NCBI GenBank assembly: GCA_964545715.1
Contig: CAZJHX010000012.1
Location: 1 to 64,000, forward strand
Direction of reading: 5' to 3'
Length of the DNA stretch: 64,000 nucleotides
Origin: CAZJHX01 sp964545715
GTDB lineage: Bacteria > Myxococcota_A > UBA9042 > GCA-2863065
In this document: in pieces, positions 9,821 through 16,941 of the stretch
How the letters are laid out: every line of letters starts with the position of its first letter
How positions within the stretch are numbered: the first letter of the stretch is position 1
Notes under the pieces: model-generated
The model's database searches: none
The model's input: the letters and a program-made list of their open reading frames with translations, nothing else
What the model was told of the DNA's origin: nothing
Position numbers and translations under genes: made by a program

Positions 9821-9988
9821 CCTCAGCGTTCCAAGATTGGCACACGCCACAGGTCCGTTTCGAGGCACTGCGGGGCCGTCGGCCTCCTTCGAGGGACACC
9901 ACCCCGCGCGCGTCGGCCGATTCCCTTCGGCGACGCCGCAGTACCCCGAAACCGACCTGTGGCATGCGCCAATCATGCAACGCTGAGG
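9821..9988. repeat. Large imperfect inverted repeat, 53-bp arms
   Basis: Arms 9821-9873 and 9936-9988 are reverse complements at 46 of 53 positions, around a 62-base centre. It fills most of the gap between the TPR lipoprotein and the next small gene. Read on the minus strand, four of the seven mismatches become G-U pairs, so a minus-strand RNA could form a nearly continuous 53-bp stem. There is no transposase. It may be a MITE or REP-like element, a long terminator, or a structured RNA. Confidence 0.85.
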
Positions 9989-10002
9989 TCAAGGATCGTG
10001 AA

Positions 10003-10335
10003 ATGAGGTTTTCCACACTGATCCTCTCTGCTATATTCTGCTGTCTTCTGTTGGCCCCGGGGTCAGCAAAAAGCCAAACTCCCAAGCCTCCACCGGCGAC
10101 GGAGAAGGCCGGAGACGACACGACAAAGGGAAAGGAAAAGCCCAAGAACCGGCGTGCGATGCCCAAGAACATGCCGGGGGTTATCAGTCTAGAGGAAATG
10201 ACGATCGTAGGTAGAATTCAGAAACCCGAGGTCTTCTATGTGCTCGGGCGTACGGACTTCAGCTACAAGGGCTTGACCTTGAAGCGGTCCTTTGTCGACA
10301 GAATTGGGCGTTCGGTACGGAGCAATCCGTTCTGA
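10003..10335 (+). CDS. Small exported protein ahead of the TolQ/TolR genes
   Basis: Protein of 110 aa with a Sec signal (MRFSTLILSAIFCCLLLAPGSAKS). A Lys/Pro-rich linker follows, then a compact conserved-looking C-terminal half: PGVISLEEMTIVGRIQKPEVFYVLGRTDFSYKGL and the end SVRSNPF. ATG 10003 has AAGGA seven bases upstream; the frame is open further upstream but that part lies in the inverted repeat. The IVGRIQKPEVFYVLGR type of sequence is familiar from short proteins beside ExbB/TolQ-like genes in myxobacteria, but I know no function for it. It is probably a periplasmic accessory of the motor. Confidence 0.78.
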   Translation: MRFSTLILSAIFCCLLLAPGSAKSQTPKPPPATEKAGDDTTKGKEKPKNRRAMPKNMPGVISLEEMTIVGRIQKPEVFYVLGRTDFSYKGLTLKRSFVDRIGRSVRSNPF

Positions 10336-10405
10336 CAACAGCTTCTAGGTAGTTTCACTAGTTATTCCGCAGTCATAGGTTCAGTTCAAGAGGAGAGAGA
10401 TTCGA

Positions 10406-11074
10406 ATGGACGCAATCGCGAAGGCATTTAGTGTCGAACAACAGGGCGCAACCGGTGTCACGGTCATGTACATCATCCTCGCGGTGTCCATCATCGGTTT
10501 CGGTGTGATGATCGAACGCTTCATCTTCCTGTTCTTCAAGTACAACCTCAACGCGTCGGCCTTCATGGCCCAGATCCAGAAGCTGGTCATTGCGAACAAC
10601 ATCGATCGCGCGATCAAGCTCTGTAACGCCGCTCCGTCGGCCGCGCTGGCCAAGGTCATCAAGGCGGGCCTGACGCGCGCCAACAAAAGCGAGATCGAGA
10701 TCCAGAACGCCATCGAAGAGGCGACCCTGGATGTCATCCCGCAGATCCAGAAGCGTACGAACAGCCTGGCGGCCATCGCGAACGTCGCGACCCTGCTCGG
10801 TCTGCTCGGTACCATCTTCGGGATGATCGGTGCGTTCGAGGCTCTCGACCAGGCGGCTGCCGACAAGCGGCAAGAGGCTCTTGGTAAGAACATTTCAACC
10901 GCTATGTACACCACGGCGTTCGGTCTCATCGTGGCCGTCCCGTGCCTCTCGGCGCACATCTTCCTGTCCAACGTGACCAAGAAGATCATCGACGAGATCG
11001 ACCAGTACTCGGTGAAGCTGGAGAACCTTCTGATCTCCCGCGGCAAGAGCGGCGCCTCGGGCGCGGACCGCTAA
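10406..11074 (+). CDS. TolQ/ExbB/MotA-family proton channel protein
   Basis: Protein of 222 aa with the TolQ/ExbB layout: one N-terminal membrane helix (VTVMYIILAVSIIGFGVMIERF), a cytoplasmic helical part with IEEATLDVIPQIQKRTNSLAAIANVATLLGLLGTIFGMIGAF, and a third helix (STAMYTTAFGLIVAVPCLSAHIFL). The LLGLLGTIFGMIGAF segment is the family signature. AAGAGGAGAGAG precedes the start. With the two TolR-like proteins next to it, it should form an inner-membrane proton-driven motor that powers the TonB-type protein and TPR partners, as AglRQS does in Myxococcus. It is only three bases from the first TolR-like gene. Confidence 0.92.
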   Translation: MDAIAKAFSVEQQGATGVTVMYIILAVSIIGFGVMIERFIFLFFKYNLNASAFMAQIQKLVIANNIDRAIKLCNAAPSAALAKVIKAGLTRANKSEIEIQNAIEEATLDVIPQIQKRTNSLAAIANVATLLGLLGTIFGMIGAFEALDQAAADKRQEALGKNISTAMYTTAFGLIVAVPCLSAHIFLSNVTKKIIDEIDQYSVKLENLLISRGKSGASGADR

Positions 11075-11077
11075 GCC

Positions 11078-11779
11078 ATGGCGGCCAGAAAGCCATCAGA
11101 TCGTCGCCATGGCGGCGACGATGACGTGCCTGAGCTGAGCCTCGTACCGATTATGGCCATCATGGTCATTCTCATTCCGATGCTGATCTTCATGTTCACG
11201 TTCCACCAGATCAAAGTGCAGCGCGTGATGGCGCCGCGCCGTGGAACGGGTGCCAAGAAGGCTCAGGAAGAGAAGAAAGAAAAAGAGCTGAACCTGACGA
11301 TCCTCATCAAACGCGACAAAGGCTTCCAGTTGAGCTGGGAAGAGGCGCTGATGACGGACACCCAGACGGGGACGCTGCTGCCGATGCGCCAGTCCAAGGA
11401 TGAATACTGCGGGGACAGTGACAACCCGCAGAAGGACACCCGGGCTCAGGGCTGTTGGCGGCGTGCGGAGGGCTGCTATTGCTACGACTTTGTCGGGCTC
11501 TACAACGAGCTTGTGGCAAAGAAGTCGAAGTTCAGTACCCCTGAGAAACCTGAGAAGCGAGTGAACATTACGGCCGACCTGGACGTTCCGTGGGAAGTGG
11601 TGTCACGCACCATGGACGCGGCGACCTGCATTATGGAGCAGCCGTCGTACGCAACGTTCGAGGAGTACATCAAAGCGGTGCCCAAGAAGGGTGACGCGGT
11701 CAAAGTGCCCGGACTCGATGATCCGGTGGAGCTGTGTGAGCAGCTCTTCCCGAACGTCGTCTTCGCGATGGCTGAGTAG
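11078..11779 (+). CDS. TolR/ExbD-like protein lacking the usual membrane Asp
   Basis: Protein of 233 aa, longer than a standard TolR (about 140 aa). It has a cytoplasmic N-terminus, one membrane helix (ELSLVPIMAIMVILIPMLIFMF) and a large periplasmic domain holding four Cys in two groups (DEYCG...GCWRRAEGCYCYD) and another pair further on. In TolR/ExbD the helix has the pattern xxPLxDxM with a proton-carrying Asp; here the equivalent segment reads VPIMAIM, with Ala at that place. It probably pairs with the second TolR-like protein, which keeps the Asp. Nine bases separate the two genes. Confidence 0.85.
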   Translation: MAARKPSDRRHGGDDDVPELSLVPIMAIMVILIPMLIFMFTFHQIKVQRVMAPRRGTGAKKAQEEKKEKELNLTILIKRDKGFQLSWEEALMTDTQTGTLLPMRQSKDEYCGDSDNPQKDTRAQGCWRRAEGCYCYDFVGLYNELVAKKSKFSTPEKPEKRVNITADLDVPWEVVSRTMDAATCIMEQPSYATFEEYIKAVPKKGDAVKVPGLDDPVELCEQLFPNVVFAMAE

Positions 11780-11788
11780 GGGAGCGTC

Positions 11789-12454
11789 ATGTCAGACGAA
11801 CAAAACGAACTCGGCACACATCACGACCACGAGGAAGCTCTCCGGCAGCGCATGGAGCACCGGGCGGCTCGCAAGAGCAAGAGCAAGAAGCACGGCGAGA
11901 AGCCGGCGGTCCTCAACATCAACTCGCTGCTCGATATCATGACGGTGATGCTGGTGTTCCTGATCGTCAGCATCACGTCTGATCCGCTTCAGGTGAAAGA
12001 GAGCGCCATCATGAAGCTGTCGCGGTCTTCCGCGAACTTTCCGGCGGTCTACACCATCCCGATGCAGGTCAACAAGAAGGAGATCCTGGTCGACGGTAAG
12101 AAGGCGCTCCCCGTCTCCTGCAAGTATCAGGGTCGCCCGTGCACTGACGGCGACATGGAGAGACAGGGTCTCAGCCTGTCGATCGATCCGGTGAACAAGG
12201 AGCACGGAAAACGCGAGAGCCTGTTGATCGTGCCGCTGAAGGAAAAGCTATCGGCGGCAGTGAAGGCCCTGAAGGACCAGAACATGGACTTGCCCGAAGA
12301 AGTGCGGCGCAAGTACCTGGCGAATCAGGGTGTAGCGACGATTATCTGCGACCGATCGATCCCGTATCGAATGATCGCCGAAATCGTTTACACGACGGCC
12401 ATGGCGGAGCTGCACGACATCCGCTTTGCCATCGTGTACACCGAAGGTCACTAG
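11789..12454 (+). CDS. TolR/ExbD-like motor protein
   Basis: Protein of 221 aa with a charged cytoplasmic N-terminus (HHDHEEALRQRMEHRAARKSK), one membrane helix (NINSLLDIMTVMLVFLIVSI) and a periplasmic domain. The Asp in LLDIMTV matches the conserved proton-carrying residue of the TolR/ExbD/MotB class. Two Cys (SCKYQGRPC) are spaced as a possible disulfide. The C-terminal part (YRMIAEIVYTTAMAELHDIRFAIV) is like the TolR terminal domain, where residues near the end follow neighbouring subunits. GGGAGCG lies before the start. It forms the TolQ-TolR-TolR unit with the two genes upstream. Confidence 0.9.
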   Translation: MSDEQNELGTHHDHEEALRQRMEHRAARKSKSKKHGEKPAVLNINSLLDIMTVMLVFLIVSITSDPLQVKESAIMKLSRSSANFPAVYTIPMQVNKKEILVDGKKALPVSCKYQGRPCTDGDMERQGLSLSIDPVNKEHGKRESLLIVPLKEKLSAAVKALKDQNMDLPEEVRRKYLANQGVATIICDRSIPYRMIAEIVYTTAMAELHDIRFAIVYTEGH

Positions 12455-12570
12455 CTTTTCATGGGTTGGGCGAACCTAAAGTTTGCCTAACTCATGATCA
12501 GACGGAACCTTTAAGGAGAAAAAAGGTCGTAAGGGATCTGACGGGCCGTGCCGATAGACTAGACTAATGA

Positions 12571-12587
12571 CCGGCCATAATGGCCGG
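12571..12587. promoter_or_regulatory. 17-bp palindrome upstream of the FHA/TonB gene
   Basis: CCGGCCAT-A-ATGGCCGG is a perfect inverted repeat with 8-bp arms around a single A. It sits 26 bp before the ATG at 12613 in the 158-bp gap after the TolR genes. The shape is that of a dimeric repressor or activator site; no clear sigma-70 boxes were seen around it. The rest of the gap (12455-12570) shows an A/G-rich stretch (AAGGAGAAAAAAGG) but no open reading frame. Confidence 0.5.
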
Positions 12588-12612
12588 GCGGTCGAGCTCG
12601 TGAAGGAAGTGA

Positions 12613-14046
12613 ATGGCTAAGGAACAGGCCAAGATTCTCCGCGTTGGAATTATCCAGGGCGGGAAAATTATCGAGGAGCGGCTCTTGCGCAAGCGCGAGA
12701 CCGTCACGATCGGCCAGTCCCCCAAGAACACCTTCTATGTCCCGATCTCCAAACTCCCGCGCAGCCTGGCGCTGTTCGAGATCAAGGGCGAGACGATTTA
12801 CCTGTGCTTTGGCGACGATGCCGACGGCCGGGTCTCCTTTGAGGACAAGGTCCACAGCCTCCAATCCCTGAAAACGCATAAGGCCGTCACCCGCAAGGGC
12901 AGCACGAACCTGCTTCCGCTCACCGAAAAGAGCCGGGGCAAAGTCGTGCTGGGCGACATCACCCTGCTGTTCCAGTTCGTTCCCCCGCCGCCGATGGTGC
13001 CGAAGCCGCAGCTGCCGGCCTCTGCCAAGGGTGGGCTGGGCTACGCGATCATGCAGGAGTCGGCGTTTCTGTTCGCGCTTCTGGCGTCCCTCCTCACCCA
13101 GGGTGGCTTCATCGCCCTGTCCATCATCTTCCAGACGCCCGCCGACAAGGTGAAGAAGAAGAATATCTTCGTTCAACGCCTCAAAACGGATGTCGAGCTG
13201 CGCGAGCAGGAGGAAGAGCCGGAGCCCGAGGAGACCAAGCCGGACGAGGAGGGCGAGAAGGAAGAAGAGCCTGAGCCGCCGCCGATGCTTGAGCCGCCCA
13301 AAGAGAAGCCCAAGCCCAAGCCGGAGAAGCAGCCCGAAAAGGTCTCCAAGCCCAAGCCCAAGGCCAAGGCCAAACCCAAGGATCTGGAGGCGCTGAACCG
13401 CCGTCGGCGGGCCAAAATCCGCAACAACACCATCCTGAAGCACATCACGTCGGCTGCGCCCGGTGGTCACGCCGGTCCGGACGCGCTGCGTGCTGGTCAC
13501 GCTGAGCGCCTGGCAGAGGCCTTCAAGCCGGCAGGCGGCATCACCGTCGGGCAACCGGGCGACGTCGCGGGCTTCCGTGGCGGTCCCAAGCTTGAGGGTG
13601 ACGCAGGCGGTCGAGCGCGCGTCGCCCAGCTCTCGAAGAGCGAGCGCGGGCGGGGACGACTGAAAACCGGACGCGTCGCGAAGACGGCCAAGAAGCCCGA
13701 GCGACGGGTTAAACTGCGCGTCGGGCTGCGCGGCGGCACAAAAAGCGGCGGCATCGGCAAGCTTGACGGCGCTCTCGTAACGAAGGTTTTCCGCCGTCGT
13801 TCCAGTGCCTTCCGCGCTTGTTACGAGTCACGATTGAAGGTGAATCCCGGCCTCAGCGGAAAAGTAGTCATAAGATTTACGATCGGATCCGCGGGAAGGA
13901 TCACTAACATTAAGGTCTCTTCCAACAGCACTGGCGACAGCGCCGTTGGGAGTTGTATCATCAACAAGGTGCGGCGCTGGCGTTTCAGCCCGCCCGAGAA
14001 TGGGTCCGTGACGTTCACGTACCCCATTGTTCTCTCCAAGGGTTAG
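12613..14046 (+). CDS. FHA-like, membrane-spanning protein with AgmX/PglI-type TonB C-terminus (GltG-like)
   Basis: Protein of 477 aa. Residues 1-130 look like an FHA-type beta domain (VTIGQSPKNTFYVPISKLPRSLALFEIKG) in the cytoplasm. A membrane helix follows at about 149-175 (FLFALLASLLTQGGFIALSIIF), then a linker rich in Glu, Pro and Lys (about 195-260) that could span the periplasm. The C-terminal 90 residues (FRACYESRLKVNPGLSGKVVIRFTI...VRRWRFSPPENG) match the TonB-like domain called the AgmX/PglI C-terminal domain. The architecture is that of GltG in the Myxococcus gliding machine: it would take energy from the TolQ/TolR unit and pass it to outer-membrane parts. The FHA part may respond to a phosphothreonine partner. 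Confidence 0.85.
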   Translation: MAKEQAKILRVGIIQGGKIIEERLLRKRETVTIGQSPKNTFYVPISKLPRSLALFEIKGETIYLCFGDDADGRVSFEDKVHSLQSLKTHKAVTRKGSTNLLPLTEKSRGKVVLGDITLLFQFVPPPPMVPKPQLPASAKGGLGYAIMQESAFLFALLASLLTQGGFIALSIIFQTPADKVKKKNIFVQRLKTDVELREQEEEPEPEETKPDEEGEKEEEPEPPPMLEPPKEKPKPKPEKQPEKVSKPKPKAKAKPKDLEALNRRRRAKIRNNTILKHITSAAPGGHAGPDALRAGHAERLAEAFKPAGGITVGQPGDVAGFRGGPKLEGDAGGRARVAQLSKSERGRGRLKTGRVAKTAKKPERRVKLRVGLRGGTKSGGIGKLDGALVTKVFRRRSSAFRACYESRLKVNPGLSGKVVIRFTIGSAGRITNIKVSSNSTGDSAVGSCIINKVRRWRFSPPENGSVTFTYPIVLSKG

Positions 14047-14083
14047 CCCTCACCTGCGGGGAGATGACAGCTGGTCCGAAAGG

Positions 14084-14112
14084 TTGACAGTAGTTCGTCT
14101 CTCAAGTAACGT
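14084..14112 (+). promoter_or_regulatory. Predicted sigma-70 promoter
   Basis: TTGACA at 14084-14089 and TAACGT at 14107-14112 are separated by 17 bp. The expected transcription start, about 14119, is only about three bases before the ATG at 14122, so the mRNA would be almost leaderless. No Shine-Dalgarno sequence is visible in front of that ATG, which fits. Confidence 0.6.
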
Positions 14113-14121
14113 GAGCCCAAA

Positions 14122-14706
14122 ATGACCCTATTCCCTAATAAGTTCGCGAAGTTTCGTCATCAATCCATGATGTGGATTGTGGCGGTTGTCCTGATGTTTG
14201 CGGGCAGCTCCCTGGCGCAGAACAAGACGCCCCCTGCAGCCGGCAAGATGAGTCCCAAACAGCAGCTGACGGACGCCAAGCGAATGATGACCGAGATGAA
14301 GCAGACGCTCTCGGACGGCTTCACGATGCTGCAGGAAGCGCGGGAGAGCCAGGACGTCTCGCGCCTGAACAGCCTCAACGAGGCGCTCAGCGCGATCAAG
14401 GGCCTCTTGCGCCTGTCCGAGCAGAACTTTATCCTGCTGCAGGAAGCGGTCGCCAAAGGTGATAAAACAAAGGCTGAACACGAGTACGTAAAGATCTCGA
14501 TCGCGTACAACAAGATTCGCGAGCTGGATGCGCGTCTCCGCAGCCACATGGGTACTGCGGAAGGCGGAGAAGTCGACGGGAAGCCGATCATCGATACGAT
14601 CAAGGACAAGGATTTGCCAATCGAGAACCCGTCAGACTCCCTGGACGACATCGATGTCGACGTCGGACGCCCACCGTCCGCGAGTCCTTTCCTGCCGAAG
14701 GCTTAG
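14122..14706 (+). CDS. Exported helical protein of the envelope-machine cluster
   Basis: Protein of 194 aa. A long basic n-region (MTLFPNKFAKFRHQ) precedes a signal helix (MMWIVAVVLMFAGSSLAQ). The mature part is strongly helical (about residues 50-145) with repeated Met, Leu, Gln and Lys positions and is probably a coiled coil. The C-terminus is acidic (DSLDDIDVDVG). I recognise no family. An internal ATG at 14167 would give a shorter signal peptide, but the promoter spacing favours 14122. It lies between the TonB-type gene and the beta-barrel gene and is probably a periplasmic part of the same complex. Confidence 0.75.
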   Translation: MTLFPNKFAKFRHQSMMWIVAVVLMFAGSSLAQNKTPPAAGKMSPKQQLTDAKRMMTEMKQTLSDGFTMLQEARESQDVSRLNSLNEALSAIKGLLRLSEQNFILLQEAVAKGDKTKAEHEYVKISIAYNKIRELDARLRSHMGTAEGGEVDGKPIIDTIKDKDLPIENPSDSLDDIDVDVGRPPSASPFLPKA

Positions 14707-14724
14707 GCAAGTCAAAAGCGACGC

Positions 14725-16125
14725 ATGCACCACGCCCCTGAAACACGTCTAAGCCGGCGCCACGCCTACGCAGCACTCATTGCTGCCGTGCTGTGGCTGG
14801 CTCCCGTCAGCGCTGATGCGCAGGCGCCGCCAGTGAAGTATCTGGAGAACAACCAAGGAACGAGCGGCTTCTTGGACTCGGGCGGCGTTCGGCTTCGGAC
14901 AGCCAAGACCCGCGGTATCAAAGCGGGCAACTTTTTGATCTGGCCCAGCCTGATCCTGGAAGGACGCTACGACACCAATCTCTTCCTGGACGGGGACACT
15001 GAAGGCGAAGGTCCCAAGGACGCCCCGGTCCTGCGCGTCATGCCGGGCTTTGCGGTCAGCAACCCCAACCCACGCAAGTACGCCTTGACCCTGGCCGCGG
15101 ACGCGGACCTGCGCGTCTACCTGTCGGGTGACACCCAGCTGACGGACCTGACGAACGTCGGCGCACGTGGCGACTTCAAGCTGGAGGTTCTACCGCGTGG
15201 CCCGGTCAGCGTAACCGTTCAGAACATCTTCCGCCGGGTCCTGTATCCCGCGTCTATCTCGCTGGACCGCACGTACAACAACAACAACAACCGCGCGGGC
15301 GCCAAGCTGAACATCCACCCGGGTGGCGGCGCACTCGATATCGGGCTGGGCTACCTGTATGTCGCCAACTTCTTCGACGACTACAGCGACGGCAACTGGA
15401 TGTCCCACGACGTCATGTTCCGCACGACGTGGCGCTTCTACCCGAAGACGATCGCGTTTTTAGAGGCGACCGCCAGCATCCGGGACTGGGACCATGAGGC
15501 CGAGTTTGACGGCTTCTACGTGGACAACATGAACCTGCGGACCTACCTGGGCCTGTCCGGTTTCATCACAAAGAAACTCGCAACGATCGTTAAGGCGGGT
15601 TACGGCAACTCATTCCATGATGCTGGACCCTCATTCGAACACGTGGTCGCTCAAGGTGAGCTGTCTTACAAGTTCTCAAGCAGCGTGCTTATGGCCGCCG
15701 GCTTCCTACGGGACTACCGCCCGGCCTACTACTCCAACTGGTTCGTGGAGAATCGCACGTACTTCCGCACTCAGCTTCGCTTCGCGCGACGGGTCTCCGT
15801 CGACCTGGCAGCGGCCTATTCGTTGGTCGACTACGCCGAGTTTGACCCCGAAGCAAGTGACCCCGAGTTGAACCAGGAAGACGTGAACCGGCTGTTCGTC
15901 AGCCACAAAGAGCGACGCGATCAGCACATTCGTGGGCACGTCAACGTCTCCTTCGACATCACCCGCTGGATCGGGATGTCGCTGGGATACGAGGTACGCG
16001 CCAACCTGACGAACTTTGTGCTGACCAAGACGATCATCAACTCGAACGGCGCGTCATTCGGCGTCGAGGATCCAGGCGACTACGTCCGCCACCAGGTCTA
16101 CGGTAGCGTCAACGTACGCTACTAA
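14725..16125 (+). CDS. Outer-membrane beta-barrel protein
   Basis: Protein of 466 aa with a signal peptide (AYAALIAAVLWLAPVSADAQAPP). The mature sequence is rich in alternating aromatic and small residues in strand-like stretches (FLIWPSLILEGRYDTNLFLD, HQVYGSVNVRY), and the chain ends in an aromatic-Arg-Tyr strand typical of outer-membrane barrels. Proteins of this sort occur beside Wza-type exporters in polysaccharide and Glt/Nfs clusters; GltA, GltB and GltH are predicted barrels in Myxococcus. The next gene is a Wza-like lipoprotein 30 bp downstream, so a role in moving or anchoring surface polysaccharide is likely. The start ATG 14725 has no clear ribosome binding site. Confidence 0.82.
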   Translation: MHHAPETRLSRRHAYAALIAAVLWLAPVSADAQAPPVKYLENNQGTSGFLDSGGVRLRTAKTRGIKAGNFLIWPSLILEGRYDTNLFLDGDTEGEGPKDAPVLRVMPGFAVSNPNPRKYALTLAADADLRVYLSGDTQLTDLTNVGARGDFKLEVLPRGPVSVTVQNIFRRVLYPASISLDRTYNNNNNRAGAKLNIHPGGGALDIGLGYLYVANFFDDYSDGNWMSHDVMFRTTWRFYPKTIAFLEATASIRDWDHEAEFDGFYVDNMNLRTYLGLSGFITKKLATIVKAGYGNSFHDAGPSFEHVVAQGELSYKFSSSVLMAAGFLRDYRPAYYSNWFVENRTYFRTQLRFARRVSVDLAAAYSLVDYAEFDPEASDPELNQEDVNRLFVSHKERRDQHIRGHVNVSFDITRWIGMSLGYEVRANLTNFVLTKTIINSNGASFGVEDPGDYVRHQVYGSVNVRY

Positions 16126-16141
16126 GGAGTCCTCGACTCCT
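16125..16141 (+). other. Small hairpin just before the ribosome binding site of the export gene
   Basis: AGGAGTC-CTC-GACTCCT is a perfect 7-bp stem with a 3-base loop. It begins on the last base of the barrel gene's TAA stop and is followed at once by AGGAG (16142-16146), the ribosome binding site for ATG 16156. The CTCCT arm could also face that AGGAG, so the structure could tune translation of the export gene. No T-run follows, so a terminator is unlikely. Confidence 0.4.
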
Positions 16142-16155
16142 AGGAGAGTTCCTAC

Positions 16156-16755
16156 ATGCTTATTCGCCTCGCCGCTTTGGCCGCAGTTCTTCTGCTTGGC
16201 TGCCAGGCCACGGCTCCGCCCGACTATCAGCACATCAAGATCGACACGGGCGATGCGCTCCAGGCCGCTTCAGTGGGCGAAGGCGATGTCTTCGAGATCC
16301 GTGTACACGGCCACAAGGACCTGTCCGGCATTCATCGGGTGTCCCCGGCCGGCACCATCGACTTCCCGCTGATCGGGCGCGTTGCCGTCGCCGGCAAGCG
16401 TCCCTCGGCCATCACCGATATCATCGCGGAGAAGCTGCGTGACGGCTATCTGCGGCACCCGTCGGTGACGATCTACGTGAAGGAGTTCAACTCCAAGAAG
16501 GTGTTCGTGCTGGGGCAGGTGAAGAAGCCCGGCGCCTTCAACTTCGAGGATCGGATGAGCATCGTCCAGGCCATCGCCGTCGCCGGCGGCTTTACGCCGG
16601 TCGCACAGAAGAACTACGCGATCGTGAAGCGCGTGACGGACGGCGCCGAGAAGCGCATCCCGGTACCGGTCGAGAAGATCATCACCGACGAGAAATCACG
16701 TAACTTCGTCCTTCAACCCGGCGATATCGTGTTTGTACCCGAGGCCGTGCTTTAA
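16156..16755 (+). CDS. Wza-like polysaccharide export lipoprotein
   Basis: Protein of 199 aa with a lipoprotein signal (MLIRLAALAAVLLLGCQA, lipobox LLGC). Residues about 38-120 form the polysaccharide export domain (VGEGDVFEIRVHGHKDLSGIHRVSPAGTIDFPLIGRVAVAG), followed by a soluble ligand-binding beta-grasp domain (KVFVLGQVKKPGAFNFEDRMSIVQAIAVAGGFTP). It is much shorter than E. coli Wza (about 380 aa), with one such domain and no C-terminal transmembrane helix. Proteins of this class line a periplasmic and outer-membrane channel for polysaccharide. Here it is the last gene of the envelope-machine block and has TAGGAGAG ahead of its ATG. Confidence 0.9.
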   Translation: MLIRLAALAAVLLLGCQATAPPDYQHIKIDTGDALQAASVGEGDVFEIRVHGHKDLSGIHRVSPAGTIDFPLIGRVAVAGKRPSAITDIIAEKLRDGYLRHPSVTIYVKEFNSKKVFVLGQVKKPGAFNFEDRMSIVQAIAVAGGFTPVAQKNYAIVKRVTDGAEKRIPVPVEKIITDEKSRNFVLQPGDIVFVPEAVL

Positions 16756-16831
16756 CGAGCGGGATACGAGCCCCTTTTCCCTTTCAGCGTAAAGCGACGG
16801 CGGCAAAAGCAGCGCACTGCTGCTGTGACCC

Positions 16832-16861
16832 TTGCAACCGCGGTAGTCTATGCGCTATTCT
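16832..16861 (+). promoter_or_regulatory. Predicted sigma-70 promoter of dnaK
   Basis: TTGCAA (16832-16837) and TATTCT (16856-16861) are separated by 18 bp; the expected start near 16868 leaves about 74 bases of leader. A small stem-loop AGCAG-CGCA-CTGCT lies upstream at 16808-16821. No CIRCE element (the HrcA operator) was found in the 16756-16941 gap. Confidence 0.45.
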
Positions 16862-16941
16862 CGATCCACTGCTGGGGGTCGGTTTGCGCAGATCGTTGCG
16901 CGACGAGCCGAAGTAAGTAAGAGAGCAAGAAGGGGAAAGAC

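Noticed and set aside
9237..10172. Minus-strand frame encoding GSGSMGSG repeats
   Set aside because: Mirror of the EPEPIEP repeats of the TPR lipoprotein; composition follows from the coding strand.
16756..16941. CIRCE operator for dnaK
   Set aside because: No TTAGCACTC-N9-GAGTGCTAA-like sequence is present in the leader.
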